A stretch of DNA of 64,000 nucleotides from Mayamaea pseudoterrestris (Eukaryota; Bacillariophyta; Bacillariophyceae; Sellaphorales; Sellaphoraceae): assembly GCA_027923505.1 (NCBI GenBank), contig BROI01000016.1:372001-436000 (forward strand). The letters run 5' to 3'. How positions within the stretch are numbered: position 1 is the stretch's first letter; each line of letters begins with the position of its first letter. A program made the translations under genes and the position numbers. Below the pieces are notes generated by a model. It searched no databases and was not told where the DNA came from. It saw nothing but the letters and a program-made list of their open reading frames with translations. Shown here piece after piece: positions 22,170 through 31,192 of this stretch.

Positions 22170-23636
22170 CTAGTCTGGCTTGCAGCTATGGCGTACTTCA
22201 ACAGCTCGCTTTGCAACAGCCATACCACTCAGCAAGGCTCCATGTGTCGTGCTAGCATATTTCAAGTGGCAAGCTTCGCCAGCAAAGTAGAGACGGCCAC
22301 CGAGAGACGCGCCAAGGTTTTTGCGATCCTTTGGTTCGCTTCCGACCTTGTAAAACGAGTATGATCCGAGTGAATAGTCGTCTTGGCCCCAGCGTGTTAT
22401 TGTAAACGCAAATGGCTCAGGAATGGCAACACCAAACATGCTTTGGAGCGACTGGAGAGCTTCTGATAGTATTTCATCATCCGATAGTTGCTCCACTCGA
22501 TGTGCCTCTCGACCAGCCGTAAATCCAATCAACACCTTTTCGCCAGTGACTGGCTGGTGATTGTAAAACTCGGACCATGTTCCCTGCGGTGTAACTATTC
22601 TTTCCAGCCACTCAACTTCCGCTGGCCAAGGAAGCGATACAGAACAATCCCATTTCATAATCAGCTTGTTGAGCAAGGCAACTCCGAGACGGTCAATGCT
22701 CAAAGTCTTCCATGCAGGAAGCAATGGCTGGAAATGAATCATCTTGGCCTGTAGTACGCCAAGAGGCACCGTGACAATGACTTGATGCGCTCGCAATGTA
22801 CTTGTTGCTCCATCTTTGTCAAATGTGACTGTGCAAACATCGTTGCTGATCCAGTCAATCTGTTTCACCACAGAGCCGAGTTGGATGTTGCTCCGTAACA
22901 TTGCTGCGAACGAGTCAATCATGCTCGTGTATCCATCAACCAAGACTGCACTTCCGCCTCGAAATGACTCATCCTCGTTCCACCACCATGTTGACATGTC
23001 TTCCAGCGACGCAGCATATTCTTGCGCAATTTTTGTATCCAGCAAATATTCCAACGCAAGTTGATCGTTGGCGTTTAACTTGTTTCTTTCTATGAACGCA
23101 TCCGTCGTTGCTCGCAGTGAAACATCCGTTTCTGTATGTTCTTGTTCGTGGCGCTGAAAGAAATACCAGCCGTCACGAAAGACTGTTTGCGTCATTTGCT
23201 CGCATTCCTCGTTGGAAATTCGCCGACGACGCGTTGCTTGGTATTCATCGGTCCACAAACCATTATCGTAAACGCCAGAAGACGCAAGCGGAGCCTTGTA
23301 GGATTCGGCAAGCTTGTAGATTGGATTGGCACTGCATGCTCCCTGGATCCACTGACTGCCAAGCTCCACGACGGATCCATCCAGATGGACGGAACGTGAG
23401 CGACCTCCAACGTAGTCTCGCGCCTCCAAAACAGTGTAACGTTTGCGACTGTCACGCAGAACCGTGGCCGCACCAAGACCAGACCATCCAGCTCCAATCA
23501 CAATGACATCCAGTATTGCATTCGCAGTCAGTGGATCAGCAGATTCGGTTGGCTGTGAATTTGGATCGAAAGGAGTGGCTGTATCGTTGTTGCTGACAGG
23601 TCTTGATAGCTCGTTTGCTTTCGAGTCCTTGTTCAT
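22170..23636 (-). CDS. Flavin-containing amine oxidase (polyamine oxidase-like)
   Basis: Single exon, 488 residues. After a polar 40-residue head comes the FAD-binding Rossmann motif DVIVIGAGWSGLGAATVL (about 43-60), with the acidic end of strand 2 in VLEARDYVGGR. The segment SVVELGSQWIQG and the C-terminal FAD motif LYFAGEACHLKYASTTHGA (about 449-467) are standard for monoamine and polyamine oxidases. Lys in LLNKLIMKWD matches the flavin-site lysine region. The enzyme would oxidise an amine and release hydrogen peroxide. Polyamine versus other amines cannot be decided here. No presequence or peroxisomal tail (ends CKPD) is evident. It is divergent from the CMC4-like gene 190 bp away. Confidence 0.88.
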   Translation of the reverse strand: MNKDSKANELSRPVSNNDTATPFDPNSQPTESADPLTANAILDVIVIGAGWSGLGAATVLRDSRKRYTVLEARDYVGGRSRSVHLDGSVVELGSQWIQGACSANPIYKLAESYKAPLASSGVYDNGLWTDEYQATRRRRISNEECEQMTQTVFRDGWYFFQRHEQEHTETDVSLRATTDAFIERNKLNANDQLALEYLLDTKIAQEYAASLEDMSTWWWNEDESFRGGSAVLVDGYTSMIDSFAAMLRSNIQLGSVVKQIDWISNDVCTVTFDKDGATSTLRAHQVIVTVPLGVLQAKMIHFQPLLPAWKTLSIDRLGVALLNKLIMKWDCSVSLPWPAEVEWLERIVTPQGTWSEFYNHQPVTGEKVLIGFTAGREAHRVEQLSDDEILSEALQSLQSMFGVAIPEPFAFTITRWGQDDYSLGSYSFYKVGSEPKDRKNLGASLGGRLYFAGEACHLKYASTTHGALLSGMAVAKRAVEVRHSCKPD

Positions 23637-23826
23637 TTCTCTTTAGCAAAATTGTCACATTTGCGGGACCATTCTAGAGCAAGATGAGCGCGAGTGTACA
23701 AAAGTGCTTGGTCTTGTGTGCGGTGTCGAGCGGAGACTCGTCGATTATGGCCCTCGAGAGTAAAGCGTTCGTCCAAAGCTCTCGCAAGCATTCAACCGAG
23801 CACCTAACTCATTTCGTGTTGCTGCC

Positions 23827-23997
23827 ATGGAGACGAACAAAGACTCCAAGCATGAATTGGAAATAAAGTGCAAGAAGCATGCCTGTGCCTATCAGTTTTG
23901 CCTTCAAAAGTTCAATTACGAGGAGAAATGCCGACATTACTTTGACGAGTACCAAAAATGCACGAATCCTGAAGCCGCTGTACGAAAGCCAAGTTAG
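23827..23997 (+). CDS. Small twin-CX9C protein, CMC4-like
   Basis: This is a 56-residue single-exon frame with an in-frame stop about 65 nt upstream and no earlier Met. The five cysteines are Cys15, 20, 25, 35 and 45. Cys15-x9-Cys25 and Cys35-x9-Cys45 make a twin CX9C (CHCH) hairpin. The extra Cys20 gives the C-x4-C-x4-C spacing of CMC4 (p8MTCP1): CKKHACAYQFC here. Proteins of this family are imported into the mitochondrial intermembrane space by the Mia40 relay. The exact role of CMC4 is poorly known. The first 14 residues are charged and there is no presequence, as expected of Mia40 clients. It was found by eye because it is under usual size cut-offs. Confidence 0.82.
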   Translation: METNKDSKHELEIKCKKHACAYQFCLQKFNYEEKCRHYFDEYQKCTNPEAAVRKPS

Positions 23998-24443
23998 CAT
24001 TTGGTCATGATGTACTTTGAATCGCGTCACATGGTTGCGTGGACGGTGGTCAAGAAGGTTAATGGCTGGATGGCTGGAGGCTTGTTGACTACCGGTAGTC
24101 GTCGGTGAATGCGTGGCCCAGCGAATCGCAAATGCTTAGACACTTGCATTCCCTTCCATAGTGACTGTACATGTCATTCCACGCGACACTATGAATGCTG
24201 CTTGTTGCGACATGTGTGGGAGATTGGTTTGGGAATCGCAGTCTTGCCTTGCGACGCCTACTGCGAACGACCTAAAGCCCAAAGCCAGCCGCAGTAAAAT
24301 GTACCAAGCCAATATTGCCTGCACGTATCAGTATAAGGTCTCTCTATATTTTTATTTCTAGTTTCTCTTCTATGTAATTTGTCTGGTATGAACGTGACAG
24401 CTCCGAGCTGACAATCAGCGAGCTTTGTCCAGTTGTTCAATGC
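23998..24443. other. Intergenic, no gene seen
   Basis: Includes a perfect 14-bp palindrome, GACTACCGGTAGTC, at 24087-24100, and 3' flanks of CMC4-like and thioredoxin-like genes. A 66-codon ORF at 24161-24361 is not supported. Confidence 0.4.
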
Positions 24444-25205
24444 TTACGAATTGTGCCTTGACTCAAGTGCAACATCATCAGCAGGCGCTGTCAATGAGGA
24501 AATGGCAGATCCACTATTCTGAATCGCTCGTTTGATCGAGTCTCCAATCTGTTCCAACTTTTGTAGTTCCGAGTGACTGCTACCAACCAGCGTTTGCTGC
24601 TGCTGGTCAAACTCTTGAATGATTTCGCGAACTCTCCCAAACTTGTTGGCGCCGCAAGAAAAGCTCGCCAGCTGTTCGCCGTTGCGATATAACTGAATGG
24701 TAGGTAGCTTGACAATGCCAAGTTCCTGGCACAGCTCCGTGTGTTTGCTGTATTCCAACTGCGCCAGTCGGAGGGAACCTTGGCGAATCACGTCGTTGGA
24801 TTCAATGTCGACATGGTCTGCCACTTGTGTCGCCATTTTCTTATATTGCTGCAATATCTTGAGGCAAGTCTTGCACCAACTGGCGTGAAACAATATAACC
24901 GACAAGCGGTCGTCGTTTGGTGATGAAACAAAGTCGTCATAGTCTGCTCGACCGTCAAGGTCTCGAATGCGACAAGAGGCATGGCGAGGGACAGACACCA
25001 TTGGCGGTTTTGGAATCGCAGCAGACGCAGTCGACGGCGAATACCATTCCGATTCGTCGTCTCCTAGCATGGCGAATTGCGGAGCCAATCTTCTACCGTT
25101 AATTTGCCTCGCTTGTAATGGCAATGACTTTACGGAAAACGCCAGAGCATTCTGTAATGTAAGTGCCGTTAAAAGGAGAGCTATTAGCGAGGAATTGGAT
25201 TTCAT
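24444..25205 (-). CDS. Plastid-targeted thioredoxin-like protein
   Basis: Single exon, 253 residues. A hydrophobic signal peptide (about 6-21) ends in NALAF followed by SVKSLPLQAR, the Phe-containing cleavage motif and basic transit region of red-lineage secondary plastids. A thioredoxin fold covers about 85-200. The redox motif WCKTC is at 110-114, with strand VILFHAS before it, and the cis-Pro in VKLPTIQLY. The tail is Gln-rich (EFDQQQQTL) then Ser-rich. It should act as a disulfide oxidoreductase in the plastid, but its partners are unknown. The active site CKTC differs from the CGPC of classical thioredoxins. Confidence 0.85.
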   Translation of the reverse strand: MKSNSSLIALLLTALTLQNALAFSVKSLPLQARQINGRRLAPQFAMLGDDESEWYSPSTASAAIPKPPMVSVPRHASCRIRDLDGRADYDDFVSSPNDDRLSVILFHASWCKTCLKILQQYKKMATQVADHVDIESNDVIRQGSLRLAQLEYSKHTELCQELGIVKLPTIQLYRNGEQLASFSCGANKFGRVREIIQEFDQQQQTLVGSSHSELQKLEQIGDSIKRAIQNSGSAISSLTAPADDVALESRHNS

Positions 25206-26072
25206 ATTGTCTGTGTAGCTTTGGTGGATGATGGTCCGATAAGTTTATAAAGTAAATGGATGTCTGAATAATTGAAAGGCCTGAGTAGTCTTGTCGACTT
25301 CCGGAGCTAAAGATGCGTTGGACCAAAAGTCCATGGCGGTTGGCGCGTTGGCACGAACGGATCACGACTAGGGTCATGCCACGAACGCCATCGAACCTTC
25401 CAAAGGTTGAATTTTAGGGCCTCCCATTGGGTCTTTTACTCCTACCCATAGTTAGCTCTACGTGAAACAATATGATAGCAACACCGATGGAGATGATACT
25501 CTAATACGAGTACAAGTACAGTCAATCATGCTAGAGCAAGTTGAAGGTTTGTAAGCAAACTTCCGGTAGTTGTACTATTAAATAAAATTGACATGACAAT
25601 GGGATAGGTCCGGTACTGCAGGACTGTCTGTTTGTCTCGGAGCTGGACGTGTCTGCTACGCGTATCATTCACAGTCAGTAAGATATCATTGGCGAGGGAA
25701 GGAGATGGAGAAGGATGTGAACTCCAATTGCGTTAACGCCGCCAGCGCGCTGATGATGGGCCGAATGGAGCCCAAAACTGGCGTCCATGCAAACATGCAA
25801 GGCGAATCTTACGAGTAGCTGGCGCCCAAAAAGACCACTTTTGACATTTTACATTGTCACTCCGTGAACTTAATCTTCAACCTGCTGGCGAATCTTTACC
25901 AATGTTCAAGTTTTCGACGTAAAGATACCCCGTAGTTCGTCATCCGACGAACTTGCAATGACCTTCACCACGATTCCGCAATCGCGGAACACCTCACTGG
26001 TCACATCTGGCGGGCAGATTCCTGTTTTTCCACAATCTCGACAAAATCGCCTTCCGAAAATACTCTGCCACC
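25206..26072. other. Intergenic with one hairpin
   Basis: No gene. 25934-25953 can form a hairpin with an 8-bp perfect stem (AGTTCGTC/GACGAACT) and a 4-nt loop. It lies about 120 bp before the next ORF. Confidence 0.4.
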
Positions 26073-26573
26073 ATGAACAATCGAACTGATAGTCTGTCCA
26101 ACGATTCTCTTGGAGCTCAATCTGTCCATGTTGCTAATGAGATTACCATTACGCGACGACAGCACGATGTAGCACCCAAAAAGCCTCGAAGAATCTACGA
26201 CTCACCTCCGACGATTGCACTGCGACGAGGCTTTTCCTACGATGCCATTCCTAACATGCCTATGCGATCGCTGCTAGAAGAAGTCCGACGTACACAGGCA
26301 AGTAGTTATACGAAAGAAGTGGCGTTTATACCAACATCATCCCATACCAAGCTCGGAATCGAAACAATGATACCATCCAAAACAATCGTGAAGACAAGAT
26401 CAAAACTTGTGACTGCGAATCGAATGTATGCAGAGGAGGCGGGGGCATCAAGCAAGACCAATATTTTACCTGGATCTATTCCATCTGCTGTAACTCCATC
26501 CTTGGCAAGTTGCATTCGAAAAGCATTCATCGCGCGCGCCGAGGCGGCGAGGGGTGCAAGTACCGGTAGCTGA
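26073..26573 (+). CDS. Hypothetical protein, 166 residues
   Basis: The ATG has a good context (ACC before it) and the frame is open for 166 residues. The product is basic and Ser/Thr-rich, with RRQHDVAPKKPRRIYDSPP and a helical end (SLASCIRKAFIARAEAARGA). I recognise no family or presequence. The palindrome TACCGGTA falls in its last codons (26561-26568), which slightly weakens the coding case. Confidence 0.4.
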   Translation: MNNRTDSLSNDSLGAQSVHVANEITITRRQHDVAPKKPRRIYDSPPTIALRRGFSYDAIPNMPMRSLLEEVRRTQASSYTKEVAFIPTSSHTKLGIETMIPSKTIVKTRSKLVTANRMYAEEAGASSKTNILPGSIPSAVTPSLASCIRKAFIARAEAARGASTGS

Positions 26574-27086
26574 CGAGTCACGCATCGAAACCATCATGCC
26601 AATGTCGCTTCAGTGGCTTGCCCAACAATGAATCTAAATGGTACATCAATGCTATTCCTAGTAACACTACAACATTATGAAACAGATCTCCACGAAGAAA
26701 AACGCCTCTCGACTCCCCAATCAAGGTCAAATCATGACATGCGTCGGCATTATAATATAACTAAAGACTTTTTTGTTGCCGGATGTACTTAAAACGTTTG
26801 TCTCCAAAGTGAGCATAGTGGCACCAATACTTTTATGTTACGCAACTGTTGTGGCTTTGGTATCGGGTTTGGCTGTGGTCATCGACATCGCGACAGGAGT
26901 AAGCTGATGCGCCTGAAAATGTCATCATTTGTCAATTGCACGAGTACTAGCATCCGGAGACCGTGCCTTAAGCTTTGCATGCAGCAGCAGTTGCCTTAAG
27001 GGAATGCTATAGAGTCTCGTAAAATCGAGAAACGTATATAAAAAACGGCGTAAGTAGGAAGCGGCGGCTAGCGCTTTCGTCCTCAA
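26574..27086. other. Intergenic, no gene seen
   Basis: Spacer between the hypothetical plus-strand ORF and the minus-strand DUF3172 gene (convergent). No feature recognised. Confidence 0.4.
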
Positions 27087-28001
27087 TTAGTTTCCGTTAA
27101 CTTCTAAAATTGGAATCTGCTGGACACTTTTTCGCAGCATCTCTTCCTTTTGTGCTTGCGCCTGTTGCTGAGCCTGCGTTCCTCCAATCTTGAGTTGCTT
27201 GCGGAAGCCCTCTCGATCGTCGTCTAAATAGTCCTCACCAAGTCCAAGCTTTGGATTGGATAGAAACTCATTCTGCGCATCCTGGCTCTTGTAGACGCAG
27301 CTCAACTGCGGCGTCTCTCCCAAGTTTCCTACAAAGGCCCACGTGTTCATGTTGTTTTTGCAGGCCCGCACTTCAGCGTCGTCAATGAGTCCGCGCTCGC
27401 GCAAAACGGACACTACGTTCTCTTGCCGCAATACGCATGCCGGTTTCACGTCAGCTTGCGAAACGTAAACATTGAATGGATTGAACGATACAAAGACTCT
27501 TTGGTCGAAAGCCATGGCCGATGCTCCTAGTTTGGCGCAAAGGGTTGGATTGGGTGCGGCTTGATCAATCGCATCGCGTGACGCCAAATCCTTGGGATTC
27601 GTATTAACCTGCGAGTCAATCGTGACGCCGAGACCTACACCAAGGACAAATACTCCAGCCAGTAGTGACTTGGAGACTGAATCTGGTAGTCTCCAACCGG
27701 AGCGACGGCCGAATCCAGATGGAAGATCGAGTCCAGTTGACTCATCGAATTCTCCCAAATTGTCGACCTGAGATCGTCTTCTGCGGCTATTTGATAGAGG
27801 CCGCTCATATCCGTAATCCTCGTCGTCATAATCATCATTCTCGTCATAAAATTCTGGGTTGTTTCTGCGAGCCTGGTGTAATTTTGTAATTGGCGCTTGC
27901 CTTGCAGCAGTCGTCAGTTGGTGGCATGGCGTTTGATAGGCATTCGCGTCGTATGATATTAGCACGAAAAGGATTATTAGCATCTTTACATTCCAAAACA
28001 T
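27087..28001 (-). CDS. Plastid-targeted DUF3172 protein
   Basis: 304 residues if started at 28001. A longer frame begins at 28223, but the 28001 start places a signal peptide (MFWNVKMLIILFVLISYDANA) at the N-terminus, so I prefer it. An acidic, Asp/Tyr-rich stretch and a likely membrane helix (SLLAGVFVLGVGLGVTI) follow. The conserved part has NPTLCAKLGASAMAFDQRVF, FNPFNVYVSQADVKPACVLR and VRACKNNMNTWAFVGNL, which I recognise as the DUF3172 family of cyanobacteria and plastids. The function of that family is not known to me. A thylakoid or envelope membrane location is inferred. It is divergent from XPD. Confidence 0.82.
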   Translation of the reverse strand: MFWNVKMLIILFVLISYDANAYQTPCHQLTTAARQAPITKLHQARRNNPEFYDENDDYDDEDYGYERPLSNSRRRRSQVDNLGEFDESTGLDLPSGFGRRSGWRLPDSVSKSLLAGVFVLGVGLGVTIDSQVNTNPKDLASRDAIDQAAPNPTLCAKLGASAMAFDQRVFVSFNPFNVYVSQADVKPACVLRQENVVSVLRERGLIDDAEVRACKNNMNTWAFVGNLGETPQLSCVYKSQDAQNEFLSNPKLGLGEDYLDDDREGFRKQLKIGGTQAQQQAQAQKEEMLRKSVQQIPILEVNGN

Positions 28002-28280
28002 CGCTAGTTGCCAGTTCTTGATGGTACGGGACCAAAGCAGGGCATCAGCAGCATGCAAGCAAGCTGATGTCGGTCGAGCTGTGACGTCGAGTGGCTGCCA
28101 TGCTTGTAGTCGAAAGATGTGTCGGACCGGTATTGACATGGAATCCACACGCGAAACGCGCGCGCTCGATTTTTTCTTCGAATCATTCAAATCACCAACA
28201 TCAGCGGCCCCTGCGGCAACCATTGCCTTATACAGTCGAATCGCTTGAATTACTCTCAGTAATTACTTGTTTATATTATT
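28002..28280. promoter_or_regulatory. Divergent promoter region, DUF3172 / XPD
   Basis: About 280 bp between divergent starts. The long frame of the minus gene extends into it up to 28223, but this is probably untranslated. Confidence 0.4.
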
Positions 28281-30701
28281 ATGCGCTTTGATTTGGATGG
28301 CCTCGATGTCTTCTTTCCGTACGATCGCATCTACTTGGAGCAGCACCAGTACATGCGGAGCCTCAAGCAATCTCTCGATGCCGGTGGTCACGCACTTTTG
28401 GAAATGCCAACGGGAACTGGAAAGACGGTTTGTCTACTGAGTCTCATCACCAGCTACCAGTATGCTCATCCGTCGACTGGCAAACTAATTTATGCAACTC
28501 GAACCGTGCCGGAAATGAATCATGTCATGCAGGAACTTGCGACTGTCTTGGAGTATCGTGACTCTGAGCTACGAAAGCACGAGCTACCAGGAGACGCGTC
28601 AACATCCAACACGAATCAGCAGCAGCAGCAACTTCCATTACTTGGTCCGCTGCCCCATCGTCCCGACAAGACCTTGGCACTGTGCCTGAGTAGTCGACGC
28701 AACTTGTGCATTCACGAGCGAGTCCTGCAGGAATCCGATCGGGAGGCTGTGGATGCCGCCTGCCGCAGTCTGACGGCCACGTGGGTCGTGGAGGCTGCAT
28801 CCTCCAACAACAACATTGAAACCTGTCCGTACTTTGATACGCTCCAAGCTGCCGGAGAGTCTACGACCTTGCCGAGTGGAGTGTACGATTTGGAGGCGCT
28901 GCAAGACTGGGGTCGGCGCAAGAATTGGTGTCCCTACTACTTGACGCGACGAGCCATCAATCATGCCAACATTTTGGTGTTCAACTATCAGTACATGCTT
29001 GATCCAAAGGTGGCTCGCATGGTGTCGAGTGAATTGGAAGCCGAGTCGATTGTTGTCTTTGATGAGGCTCATAATATTGATAGTGTTTGCATTGAAGCAC
29101 TGAGTGTAACGCTGAACGATCGAGGGTTGGAGCAGGCCACTCGAAGCTTGGGTCGACTATCGAGCGAAGTGGCGCGCCAAAAGGCTACCGACTCGAGGCG
29201 ACTGCAGGAGGAATACCAAAATTTGGTGAATGGACTAGTGGATCAAGGGTTGCTACAGGCGGCGCCGGCGAATGATCAAGGATTGGCAAGCAATGTTTTG
29301 GATCCTGATGTGGTTAATGAATCTGTTCCCGGTAATATTAGACGCGCTGAACATTTTGTCGGCTTTATGAAGAAGGTAGTGGAACATTTAAAGCAGCGAC
29401 TGCGGAGTGTGGCAGGCCCAAATGGAGGCGTTCGGAGTGAAACGCCATTGGCCTTTTTACATCGCATGACGAACGGAACGGCCCTCGAAGCCAAGCCGCT
29501 GCGATTTGCGTACAGTCGGTTGCAGAGTTTGTTGCGAACCTTGCAAGTGTCAAACTTGGATGACTACAATGCACTGTCGGATGTAGCAGACTTTGCGAGT
29601 CTATTGTCCACTTATAGCGAAGGACAGGCAAAGTTTGCAATCATCATGGAGCCGAACAGTAGCAGCATGCCAGGCATGTCGGACCCAGTTATTCAAATGA
29701 CCTGTTTGGACGCGTCGCTGGCCATTGCTCCATTGTTTAAGCGCTTTGCAAGCGTCATCATCACGAGCGGTACATTGTCGCCGATTGATTTGTACCCCAA
29801 GTTGCTTCAGTTTGAGCCATGCGTATCCGAATCACTGTCCATGTCCACGTTTCGCCCATGTATTCGGCCTCTCATGATATCCCGTGGATCGGATCAAATG
29901 GCAGTGTCGACGCGGTTTGAAGATCGCGGAGACATGGGGGTGGTGCGCAATTATGGTGCCATGCTGGTGGAGCTTTGCAGCGTCATTCCAGATGGAGTCG
30001 TTGCATTCTTCACGTCATACAGCTACATGGAGTCGCTTATATCTGAATGGGATGCCATTGGCATTTTGCGAGAGCTGACAAAGTATAAGCTTGTCTTTAT
30101 CGAGACAAAGGATGTGGTTGAGACGACGCTGGCCTTGGATAACTATCGCCGCGCTTGTGACTGTGGGCGCGGAGCTGTTTTTCTCTCGGTGGCGCGTGGA
30201 AAAGTTTCTGAAGGAATTAACTTTGACCGCCATTACGGAAGAGCTGTCATAATGTTTGGGATACCTTATCAATATACGCTTTCACATACGTTACGTGCCC
30301 GCTTGGAGTATCTTCAAACTAACTTGCAAATTCGCGAGCAGGATTTTCTAAACTTTGATGCGATCCGCCAGGTTTCGCAGTGTGTTGGTCGAGTCATCCG
30401 CTCCAAGACTGATTATGGACTAATGATCTTTGCCGACATTCGATTTAATAGACACGACAAGCGTTCCAAGCTCCCAAAATGGATTCTGCAATTCATGAAC
30501 GACGGATGCTTGAATCTCTCGACGGATACAGCGGTTGCTCACGTCAAGTCCTTTCTTCGATTGATGGGACAGCCAATTGATCAGGATGCGCTGCAAAGCG
30601 TTTTGCTAACTATGGATGAGGTAAACAAAATGAACCCGGCTCCACCCACTATTGTCGCTGGCAGTGGTGGAGCGATGATCATCTCAGAGGATGGAAGTTA
30701 G
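28281..30701 (+). CDS. ERCC2: XPD/Rad3/ERCC2 DNA helicase (TFIIH subunit)
   Basis: Single exon, 806 residues. MRFDLDGLDVFFPYDRIYLEQ is the family's N-terminus. Walker A is MPTGTGKT with Lys48, and the Walker B box is DEAHNID. The four iron-sulfur cysteines lie in RRNLCIH, DAACRSL, ETCPYF and NWCPYY between motifs I and II. Later helicase motifs include ITSGTLSPIDLYP, SVARGKVSEGINFD and QCVGRVIRSKTDYG. XPD is the 5'-3' helicase of TFIIH in nucleotide excision repair and transcription. Two insertions, a Gln-rich one near residue 113 and one near 340-370, account for the extra length over human XPD (760). Confidence 0.96.
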   Translation: MRFDLDGLDVFFPYDRIYLEQHQYMRSLKQSLDAGGHALLEMPTGTGKTVCLLSLITSYQYAHPSTGKLIYATRTVPEMNHVMQELATVLEYRDSELRKHELPGDASTSNTNQQQQQLPLLGPLPHRPDKTLALCLSSRRNLCIHERVLQESDREAVDAACRSLTATWVVEAASSNNNIETCPYFDTLQAAGESTTLPSGVYDLEALQDWGRRKNWCPYYLTRRAINHANILVFNYQYMLDPKVARMVSSELEAESIVVFDEAHNIDSVCIEALSVTLNDRGLEQATRSLGRLSSEVARQKATDSRRLQEEYQNLVNGLVDQGLLQAAPANDQGLASNVLDPDVVNESVPGNIRRAEHFVGFMKKVVEHLKQRLRSVAGPNGGVRSETPLAFLHRMTNGTALEAKPLRFAYSRLQSLLRTLQVSNLDDYNALSDVADFASLLSTYSEGQAKFAIIMEPNSSSMPGMSDPVIQMTCLDASLAIAPLFKRFASVIITSGTLSPIDLYPKLLQFEPCVSESLSMSTFRPCIRPLMISRGSDQMAVSTRFEDRGDMGVVRNYGAMLVELCSVIPDGVVAFFTSYSYMESLISEWDAIGILRELTKYKLVFIETKDVVETTLALDNYRRACDCGRGAVFLSVARGKVSEGINFDRHYGRAVIMFGIPYQYTLSHTLRARLEYLQTNLQIREQDFLNFDAIRQVSQCVGRVIRSKTDYGLMIFADIRFNRHDKRSKLPKWILQFMNDGCLNLSTDTAVAHVKSFLRLMGQPIDQDALQSVLLTMDEVNKMNPAPPTIVAGSGGAMIISEDGS

Positions 30702-31192
30702 TAGTCCATCATCAGGGAGCCGCACCCTGGTATCAGTACTGTTGTAATTCAATTTTGTATGTTATATTTTGTTGCGACGAAAGCAGAAGAAATTTGGGCA
30801 TTTGCAGTGAGCCGAATAACCGCAAAGACGGAACAGGCAGCATGGGATAACAGGAAAGGTCTGCGATGGCTTTGGGTCATTCATACTGAGTGTCGCGAAC
30901 AGTTATCCTGGAGGTCATGCCATGCTGGCTTTATAAATGATCTGTGTGCCTCGCCGCGTACTACAGGGGGATGGATTAAAATGGTCTAAATAATGGTGGC
31001 TGGCGTCGCCACAGAATTTGACGAGGTGGAGCTGGCAGTCGCGCTCATGCTTGTAGGACAACTATTATTAGAGGCCTAATAGCCTACGAGAAAATATATT
31101 TTATACAAGAAAGAGATAGGATTTATAGCGCTAAAGTTTATTCATCATCAGATCAGCAAACTAGTGCGGCCGAACGATTAGTTGCCAGGTCA
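30702..31192. other. Convergent 3' region, no gene seen
   Basis: Lies between the stop codons of XPD (plus) and the PT-repeat gene (minus). A 76-codon ORF at 30759-30989 is unsupported. Confidence 0.4.

Noticed and set aside
27087-28223. 378-codon version of the DUF3172 gene
   Set aside because: The upstream 74 residues have no conserved feature and would bury the plastid signal peptide, so the Met at 28001 is preferred.
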